Shown piece by piece: positions 58,505 to 64,000 of a stretch of DNA of 64,000 nt; positions within the stretch are counted from its first letter, which is position 1, and every line of letters starts with the position of its first letter. A model generated the notes under the pieces. That model made no database searches, had not been told where the DNA came from, and worked only from the letters and a program-made list of their open reading frames with translations. The DNA lies in the NCBI GenBank assembly GCA_038326325.1, contig JBBQJW010000008.1, forward strand, positions 1 to 64,000, read 5' to 3'. This stretch comes from UBA10324 sp038326325 (GTDB lineage Bacteria; Bacteroidota; Bacteroidia; Chitinophagales; UBA10324). The position numbers and the translations under genes are program-made.

Positions 58505-61462
58505 ATGAGAAAAAGATTAACAAAGCAGGAAGAGGATTTTAATCAGCTTGTCGAATATGAAAAGAGCGGAACTCTTGCTGCACTTATAATTGAATCATCT
58601 GATTTGGCTATCAAAACAAAAACACTCGAAGGAATTATAACATCGTGGAATTATGGTGCTGAAAAAATTTATGGATACAAGGATTCAGAAATAATTGGAA
58701 AAAATATAAATTTACTAATTCCTCCGAGTCACATTGATAAATTTCACGCATTAACAAAGAAAATTATCGAAGGACATACAATTTCTCACTATGAAACCAA
58801 AGTAGAAAGAAAGGATGGAATTACAATTGATGTTTTACTATCTCTCTCGCCTATAAAAGATAAAAAAGGAAAAGTAATTGGTATTGCTACACTTGACAGG
58901 GATATTACTGAATTGAAGGTTGCAAATAAGGAACTGTTTTTTCAGAATGAAGAGAAAGGAAAGCGAGCCGATGAATTGCTCATTGCCAACAAAGAACTTG
59001 CATTTCAAAACAAGGAGAAAAAAAAACGAGCTGCCGAGTTGGTGATTGCTGATAAGGAACTTGTTTTCCAAAACGATGAAAAAGAAAAACGGGTAATAGA
59101 AAGTCTGGAATTGGAAGCAATCAGTAATTCTGTAAAAAAGGATTCGCTGTATGCTCGAAGTTTAATTGAAGCATCAACCGACCCATTGGTTACAATTTCA
59201 CCAGAAGGAAAAATTACTGATGTAAACGAAGCGTCGGTAAGTGTAACAGGTATGTCGCGCGAGAAATTAATCGGCACTGATTTCTCCGATTATTTTACAG
59301 AGCCGGAAAAGGCGCGTGAAGGATACAAGCAGGTATTCGATAAATCATTTGTTGCAGATTATCCACTAACCATTCGACACAAGAATGGAAAACTGACCGA
59401 TGTACTTTACAATGCTTCTGTTTATAAGGATGAAACCGGGAAAGTGCTTGGAGTGTTTGCCGCCGCGAGAGATGTTACAGCGCAAAAATTACTTTCGAAA
59501 TATTCGCTCAGTTTAATTGAAGCGAGTCTTGACCCCTTGGTTACAATTAATACAGAAGGAAAGATAACCGACATGAATGAAGCTTGGGCTAAAATTACAG
59601 GTATGTCGCGCGAAAAATTAACCGGCACTGACTTCTTCGATTATTTTACTGAGCCACAAAAGGCGCGTGAAGTGTATCAGGAAATTTTTGAAAATGGATT
59701 TGTAAAAAATTATCCTCTGACAATAACGGATGGAAAATTAACTGATGTATTATTCAATGGCTCCGTTTATAAAGACGACAATGGAAAGGTGTTGGGGGTG
59801 GTAATTGTAGCAAGAGATGTAACAGAACAAAAAAAAATTGGGACGGAATTAATTGAAGCAAAAGTTTTTGCCGAACTCGCAACTGAAATCGCTGAAGAAG
59901 CGAAATTGAAAGCCGAAAGCGCAACACGAATTGCGGTGGAAGCCGTGAAAGCAAAGCAACAATTTCTCTCGAATATGAGTCACGAAATTCGCACGCCTAT
60001 GAATGCGATTATCGGATTTACAAAAGTGGTTTTGAAAACTGATTTAACGACGAAACAAAAGGAATATTTGCAGGCGATAAAAATGAGTGGCGACGCTTTG
60101 ATCGTGCTTATCAATGATATTTTGGATTTAGCGAAAGTGGATGCTGGTAAAATGTCGTTCGAACAAACACCATTTAAACTCGCTCAGTCACTTTCCTCCA
60201 TGTTGCATTTGTTCGAAACAAAAATTCAGGAAAAAAATTTAGCGCTTGTAAAAAAATACGACGATACAATTCCTGAAGTTTTATTGGGCGACTCGGTGCG
60301 ATTGCATCAGATAATTTTAAATCTTGTAACCAACGCTGTGAAGTTTACCAGTAAAGGAAAAATTACCGTGAGCGCAAAATTGATTCGGGAAGATGAAGAA
60401 AAAGTATCGGTTCAGTTTTCGGTTACTGATACGGGAATTGGGATTGCGGAAAATAAAATTGAAAAAATATTTGAAAACTTTGAGCAGGCCTCAAGCGGAA
60501 CTTCAAGATTGTATGGAGGAACGGGATTGGGATTGGCGATTGTAAAACAACTGGTACTTGCGCAGGGCGGAACCATTGAAGTTAAAAGCAAAGTTGATGA
60601 AGGTTCTGAATTCAGTTTTGTTTTAATGTTTGAGAAAACAAAAGCAAAGGCGGAAATGGAATCAGGAATTGTAGAAACTGATACAGAAATAAAAGACATT
60701 AAAATATTAGTGGTTGAAGACATCGCACTCAATCAACTGCTGATGAAAACACTGCTCGATGATTTTGGTTTTGGCTGTGAAATCGCGATGAATGGAAAAA
60801 TCGCCATTGAGAAATTGGAGAAAAATTCGTACGATATTATTCTGATGGATTTGCAAATGCCGGAAATGAATGGCTTCGAAGCGACTGAATACATCCGGAA
60901 CACATTGAATTTAAACATTCCAATTATCGCCTTAACGGCTGATGTAACAACAGTTGATTTGGCAAAATGCAAGGCGGTAGGCATGAATGATTATATTGCA
61001 AAACCGGTTGACGAAAGATTATTGTACACTAAAATTATCGGGATGATAAAAAAGCCCATACTTCCAAATCTTGTCGATTCACATCCCCCAAAAAAAATTA
61101 AATATACCGACCTTAGTTATTTGAATCATCGCACAAAATCAAATCCGAAATTAATGATGGAAATGATTTCGTTGTACCTTGAACAAACCCCGCCGTTGGT
61201 CAGCAGCATGAAATTAAGTTTTCAAAACAAAGACTGGAGTTCATTGTATTCATCCGTGCATAAAATGATTCCATCGTTTTCCATTATGGGAATAAGTATT
61301 GATTATGAAAACATGGCGAAAACAATTCAGGAATTCGCCGGCACTCAGAAACAATCCGAAGGCATTTATGAGTTAGTGTTACAGCTTGAAAATATTTGCG
61401 TGCAGGCGTGTTTGGAATTGGAAGAAGAGTTTAATACGATTAAAAATAAAAATGATGAATAG
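58505..61462 (+). CDS. Hybrid sensor histidine kinase (PAS x3, HisKA, HATPase, REC, Hpt)
   Basis: About 985 aa from ATG 58505; a start at 58481 is also possible. No TM helix or signal peptide, so a cytoplasmic sensor. Order: PAS1 (about 20-145), three 21-residue coiled repeats of type ANKELAFQNKEKKKRAAELVI (about 140-203), PAS2 and PAS3 (about 215-445, strongly similar to each other), HisKA with phospho-acceptor His in SNMSHEIRTPMN (about 490-550), HATPase with N box NLVTNAVKF and GTGLGLAI (about 595-710), REC with Asp in ILMDLQMPEMNG (about 735-855) and an Hpt-like end with His in SSVHKMIPSF. A complete multistep phosphorelay in one chain; the response regulator follows directly. Confidence 0.93.
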   Translation: MRKRLTKQEEDFNQLVEYEKSGTLAALIIESSDLAIKTKTLEGIITSWNYGAEKIYGYKDSEIIGKNINLLIPPSHIDKFHALTKKIIEGHTISHYETKVERKDGITIDVLLSLSPIKDKKGKVIGIATLDRDITELKVANKELFFQNEEKGKRADELLIANKELAFQNKEKKKRAAELVIADKELVFQNDEKEKRVIESLELEAISNSVKKDSLYARSLIEASTDPLVTISPEGKITDVNEASVSVTGMSREKLIGTDFSDYFTEPEKAREGYKQVFDKSFVADYPLTIRHKNGKLTDVLYNASVYKDETGKVLGVFAAARDVTAQKLLSKYSLSLIEASLDPLVTINTEGKITDMNEAWAKITGMSREKLTGTDFFDYFTEPQKAREVYQEIFENGFVKNYPLTITDGKLTDVLFNGSVYKDDNGKVLGVVIVARDVTEQKKIGTELIEAKVFAELATEIAEEAKLKAESATRIAVEAVKAKQQFLSNMSHEIRTPMNAIIGFTKVVLKTDLTTKQKEYLQAIKMSGDALIVLINDILDLAKVDAGKMSFEQTPFKLAQSLSSMLHLFETKIQEKNLALVKKYDDTIPEVLLGDSVRLHQIILNLVTNAVKFTSKGKITVSAKLIREDEEKVSVQFSVTDTGIGIAENKIEKIFENFEQASSGTSRLYGGTGLGLAIVKQLVLAQGGTIEVKSKVDEGSEFSFVLMFEKTKAKAEMESGIVETDTEIKDIKILVVEDIALNQLLMKTLLDDFGFGCEIAMNGKIAIEKLEKNSYDIILMDLQMPEMNGFEATEYIRNTLNLNIPIIALTADVTTVDLAKCKAVGMNDYIAKPVDERLLYTKIIGMIKKPILPNLVDSHPPKKIKYTDLSYLNHRTKSNPKLMMEMISLYLEQTPPLVSSMKLSFQNKDWSSLYSSVHKMIPSFSIMGISIDYENMAKTIQEFAGTQKQSEGIYELVLQLENICVQACLELEEEFNTIKNKNDE
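58919..59107 (+). repeat. Three 63-bp coding repeats in the histidine kinase
   Basis: Three in-frame copies of a 21-residue unit beginning ANKEL/ADKEL and containing FQNxEKxKR. They form a linker coiled coil between PAS1 and PAS2. Copies differ by many base changes, so they are not recent. Confidence 0.8.
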
Positions 61463-61889
61463 CGGAAATAAAATAAAACTTTTTCTTGTCGACGACGACG
61501 CTGTATTTCTGAAATCAATGGAAATAGAATTTCTGCAACACGCCGATTTTGAAATTGAAACTTACGCGACCGGCGAATTATGTGTTGAAAGTTTATCGCA
61601 CAATCCCGATGTGGTTATTCTTGATTATAATTTAGATGGCATTGATAAAAATGCTATGGACGGAATTGCAACATTGGATAAAATAAAAGCATTCAACTCA
61701 GAGATTCCGGTTATCATGCTTTCGTCGCAGGATAAAATTGATATTGCTATTAGTTGCATGCACCATAAGGCATTTGATTATGTAATGAAAAGCGAAACAG
61801 CTTTTATGCGGTTGCAAAAATGTATCACTATTATTTTCAATCAGAAAAAATTAGAGAAAGAATTGAACTGGTACATGGAGCGGGCATAA
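61452..61889 (+). CDS. Single-domain response regulator
   Basis: About 145 aa from ATG 61452, overlapping the kinase stop by 11 nt; the frame could be extended upstream to 61386 but only inside the kinase gene. Receiver domain: KLFLVDDDAVFLKSMEIEFL, phospho-acceptor Asp in VVILDYNLDG, Thr/Ser in IMLSSQDK, Lys in FDYVMKSETAF. It has no output domain (CheY-like), ending EKELNWYMERA. Likely partner of the hybrid kinase via its Hpt domain. Confidence 0.9.
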   Translation: MMNSGNKIKLFLVDDDAVFLKSMEIEFLQHADFEIETYATGELCVESLSHNPDVVILDYNLDGIDKNAMDGIATLDKIKAFNSEIPVIMLSSQDKIDIAISCMHHKAFDYVMKSETAFMRLQKCITIIFNQKKLEKELNWYMERA

Positions 61890-61979
61890 GCAGTAACATT
61901 CAACTGCATATTTGTTTCCAGTTATGATATTCAAATTTCTATATCCATGTGTGAACGATGTAACATTTTTAACAAATTG

Positions 61980-62014
61980 TGTAACAGTTAACCTAACCTC
62001 TGCCTTTACTTTTG
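61980..62014 (+). promoter_or_regulatory. Possible promoter of the lipoprotein gene at 62050
   Basis: TACTTTTG at 62007-62014 is an exact -7 element. At the 19-nt position upstream there is CAG, not TTG; instead a TGTAACA word (61980-61986) sits at -33. It could be a weak or activator-dependent promoter. Confidence 0.4.
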
Positions 62015-62049
62015 CACCGTAACAATTCAGTTGCAAAAAAAATTAATCA

Positions 62050-62490
62050 ATGAAAAAAATAATTTATTTCACGGCTTTATCGGTTATGATTTCAGGAAGT
62101 CTTTTCACTTCTTGTGCTTCAAACGAAAAGAAAGTTGAAAACGCACAGGCAAATGTAGAAGACGCGAAACAAGATTTAACTGACGCGAAAAATAAATTGG
62201 CTGCTGAGTACCCTATGTTTAAATCTGATGCTGAAAAGAAAATCGCTGAAAATGAAAAGCGAATTAATAGTTTAAAAGCAAAGCCATATAAAACAGGTAA
62301 TGCTGAGTTAGATGAGACACATCAAACAAAAATTGATAACCTTGAAAAGAAGAATGCAGAGTTAAGAAACAGATTATATACTTACGAACACGAGCATTCT
62401 GATTGGCAGGAATTCAAGCGTGGTTTTAATCTTGACCTTGATGCGATTGATAATGCCTTTAAAGATTTGGATAAGGATAAAGGGAATTAA
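62050..62490 (+). CDS. Coiled-coil lipoprotein
   Basis: 146 aa. Lipobox LFTSCASN at about residues 18-25, then a heptad-type region (NAQANVEDAKQDLTDAKNKL, later KIAENEKRINSLKAK and KIDNLEKKNAELRNRLYTYE). This resembles the small YtxH/Lpp-type lipoproteins found near stress genes in Bacteroidota. Probably periplasm-facing at the outer or inner membrane. A hairpin terminator follows. Confidence 0.75.
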   Translation: MKKIIYFTALSVMISGSLFTSCASNEKKVENAQANVEDAKQDLTDAKNKLAAEYPMFKSDAEKKIAENEKRINSLKAKPYKTGNAELDETHQTKIDNLEKKNAELRNRLYTYEHEHSDWQEFKRGFNLDLDAIDNAFKDLDKDKGN

Positions 62491-62515
62491 GTATTAAGAA
62501 TTTAAAACTGTTTTC

Positions 62516-62545
62516 GAAACGACCCTTTTGGGGCGTTTCTATTTA
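62516..62545 (+). terminator. Terminator after the coiled-coil lipoprotein
   Basis: Stem GAAACGACCC / GGGGCGTTTC with TTTT loop (62516-62539, one mismatch), then TATTTA. The T-run is weak. Confidence 0.65.
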
Positions 62546-62715
62546 ACTATATTAATTAACCGGAAACAATCAGTTTTCATCATTCACCTTATCAATGTGT
62601 AATTGATATAACTTATTACTGAATTTGTGTAACACTCAAGCTGGTTTGAGCAATCACCTTTAAATAAAAATTCCGGCGTTTACGGAAAAAATAAATAATT
62701 CTTTTAAAACTTTAA

Positions 62716-63204
62716 TTGGCCAAACACAATCAATTAAATGAAATCTTAAGCAATGTCATCAGCGTATTGGTGGCGGACGATGATTATGATGATTATTTAT
62801 TATTCGAACACGCGATAAATGCGTTGCGGCTCCCATTTACCATTACACATTTAAGCAAGAGTAAAAGCCTGATGGATGCCTTATCGTTGAATCGCTTCGA
62901 CATTATTTTTCTTAATTTATTCATTCCCGTTAAAACCGGAATGAAGTGCTTGACGGAAATAAAACAGAATGAAAAGTATAAGAATGTTCCAGTGGCATTC
63001 TTAACACGAATAGATGACGAACTTCTAATTAGAAGATGTTTCGGAATGGGAGCTAATAATTATATATTGAAGCTACATTCTGTAAAAGACATGATTGTAT
63101 TACTTAAAAATTTATTTGCACAACCTGATTTGAAATTAACAGGAACAATGAAACCAACTGTTACACTTTATTTTCCTTTATTCAATCAATTTTCTAAAAA
63201 TTAA
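62716..63204 (+). CDS. Degenerate receiver-domain protein (phospho-acceptor Asp replaced by Asn)
   Basis: 162 aa, start TTG 62716. Receiver fold: VISVLVADDDYDDYLLFEHA, then FDIIFLNLFIPVKTGMKCLT where the usual FLDLxMP has Asn instead of the phosphorylated Asp, AFLTRIDD with Thr, and NNYILKLHSVKDM with the Lys kept but Pro changed to Leu. It is therefore a pseudo-receiver that cannot be phosphorylated at the normal place. No output domain. It may titrate or allosterically modulate the adjacent phosphorelay. Confidence 0.8.
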   Translation: MAKHNQLNEILSNVISVLVADDDYDDYLLFEHAINALRLPFTITHLSKSKSLMDALSLNRFDIIFLNLFIPVKTGMKCLTEIKQNEKYKNVPVAFLTRIDDELLIRRCFGMGANNYILKLHSVKDMIVLLKNLFAQPDLKLTGTMKPTVTLYFPLFNQFSKN

Positions 63205-64000
63205 TTGTAGTGTCCGCTGCGTTTTTTATTTTCAAGATACAATAACAAAAATATTTTTTGTTCAGTTTGTGTCTGATGAATAGAAGTGCGATTGGGGGCA
63301 TATCGGTCATTAATATAAATGTATTCCTCTATCCCAATACTCAGGTTCTTTATGAGTGTAACAGTAATTCTGGGTTTTAAAATTCCAACGAAATTATCGC
63401 CGGGAAATCCGACATAAGTATGAATCCAGAAATAGTAAGCGATGAAAGTAGCTGTCGCAGCGTTGCCTAAATTAATGGTGCTTTCAAGTTTTCCTTGCAA
63501 TCCTCCCCCGAAATTATAATCTCTGAAAAGCGTTGAATCAGGACCAAATCGAGTACTGCTTCCCGCAAAAGGAACTACAGCCAAATGAAGTGATGTATAA
63601 AGGTTTGATTCTTTATGAATATTGAGTCTTGAAATTATTCCTTCACCGAATCCAATGGTTCCCAATTCAAAAGTTTCATTATCCCAATAATCATAATATT
63701 GAAATCCGCCCGTGAGTAAATCAAGTTTTCCCATTTTGCGATTTCGAGTAAATAAATTTCCAAATCCTGAAACATGATTTAATAATTTTCTTCCAGCACC
63801 ATAACTCAAATCCATTCTGATTTTGAAAACATCAAATGGTTTTCGTTTTATTTTTTCAAAAGGATTGCCGTAATCAATCTGAAGATTCAGAATTTCATTT
63901 ACTTGACCTGTAAAAAATTCTTTGTTTGTATTCACTTTATGAATCCCTGCAAACAATGAAATATTACACGGCTCTTTCTGATACACTTCTTTATGTGTTA
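63201..64000 (-). CDS. Outer-membrane beta-barrel protein, DUF3943-like (5' end outside window)
   Basis: At least 266 codons; the frame is open to base 64000 on the minus strand, so the N-terminus and signal peptide lie outside. Pattern of barrel strands with many aromatic and Gly residues (LSYGAGRKLLNHVSGFGNL, MGKLDLLTGGFQYYDYWDN, GFGEGIISRLNIHKES, YIYINDRYAP). The order of these blocks resembles DUF3943 proteins of Bacteroidota; family by eye. The stop overlaps the end of the pseudo-receiver gene (convergent). Confidence 0.6.
   Translation of the reverse strand, partial: THKEVYQKEPCNISLFAGIHKVNTNKEFFTGQVNEILNLQIDYGNPFEKIKRKPFDVFKIRMDLSYGAGRKLLNHVSGFGNLFTRNRKMGKLDLLTGGFQYYDYWDNETFELGTIGFGEGIISRLNIHKESNLYTSLHLAVVPFAGSSTRFGPDSTLFRDYNFGGGLQGKLESTINLGNAATATFIAYYFWIHTYVGFPGDNFVGILKPRITVTLIKNLSIGIEEYIYINDRYAPNRTSIHQTQTEQKIFLLLYLENKKRSGHYN

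Larger units (their letters stand above)
552..63363. repeat. Dispersed highly iterated word TGTWACA, usually (C/G)TGTWACA(C/G)
   Basis: Hand count about 101 copies in 64 kb. Intergenic copies start at 6694, 8455, 20237, 21346, 23838, 23880, 24330, 28879, 31346, 31421, 41435, 45345, 55916, 56631, 56717, 57386, 61959, 61980 and 62638. Coding examples: 552, 1928, 7673, 16585, 16837, 19271, 26478, 29744, 29756, 36502, 37027, 43452, 45128, 51462, 59242, 63357. In genes it mostly reads GTA-ACA or GTT-ACA (Val-Thr) with T as the third base of the preceding codon; in some it reads Leu (CTG TTA CAG) or Cys-Asn. At about 40% GC I estimate roughly 12 copies by chance. Confidence 0.85.

Noticed and set aside
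552..63363. TGTWACA as a classic transcription-factor operator
   Set aside because: About 100 copies in 64 kb, mostly inside genes and without fixed distance to starts, is far too many for a regulon; a DNA-level iterated word fits better.

Overview
The window is a stretch of chromosome from a member of the Bacteroidota. I would guess an environmental Chitinophagia/Sphingobacteriia-like lineage, but I cannot name a genus. The evidence is threefold. Three secreted proteins end in type IX secretion (T9SS) C-terminal sorting domains (YPNPF / FPNPAG motifs). There is a CarboxypepD_reg plus TonB-dependent receptor. Several operons start with the Bacteroidota promoter form TTG-N19-TAnnTTTG. Base composition looks close to 40% GC (estimated by eye), and TTG start codons are common.

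Layout. 1-1137: 3' part of dnaG. 1213-8436: rpsJ to rpsN, the S10 operon plus the first part of spc, closed by a terminator. 8464-15911: an unrelated block of a TonB C-terminal protein, a membrane protein, a TonB-dependent receptor, two small proteins, a T9SS protein and a dienelactone hydrolase. 16059-18823: rpsH to rplO with its own promoter and terminator. 18847-21295: secY, map and a Rof-like Rho-binding antiterminator, again with a promoter. 21294-27468: a second unrelated block of a DUF3078-like outer-membrane protein, mscL, a beta-barrel protein, a 42-bp tandem repeat array and a 1004-aa T9SS protein. 27599-31127: infA, rpmJ, rpsM, rpsK, rpsD, rpoA and rplQ with promoter and terminator. 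The usually contiguous S10-spc-alpha cluster is thus split into separately promoted modules.

31520-38080 holds housekeeping genes: a peptidase S51 homologue, tRNA-Gln, prs-rplY-pth, a fumarylacetoacetate hydrolase family gene, a broken toxin-antitoxin pair and a fused E1 alpha/beta 2-oxoacid dehydrogenase. 38090-39996 is a convergent pair of a PD-(D/E)XK-like nuclease and a HEPN-like protein, a possible small defence locus. 40114-54692 carries small membrane proteins and lipoproteins, a T9SS/PKD protein, an ABC permease, plsY, a leftward operon (GlmU-like, tpiA, prmA, a 1486-aa secreted protein), pstS and a Ppx/GppA phosphatase. 54916-56570 is a group of small stress-type genes (DUF1508-like, CsbD-like and others). 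56800-63204 is a signalling cluster: two AraC-type paralogues around a cupin, a hybrid histidine kinase, a response regulator, a coiled-coil lipoprotein and a receiver protein that lacks its phospho-acceptor Asp. The window ends inside an outer-membrane protein gene.

The strongest unexplained signal is a short word, TGTWACA (mostly (C/G)TGTWACA(C/G), an odd palindrome). My hand count is about 101 copies in 64 kb, roughly eight times a composition-based expectation. Copies lie in both orientations, in genes of all functions, and in at least 19 intergenic positions. It looks like a highly iterated DNA-level word, comparable in kind to cyanobacterial HIP1 or uptake sequences, whose role here is unknown.
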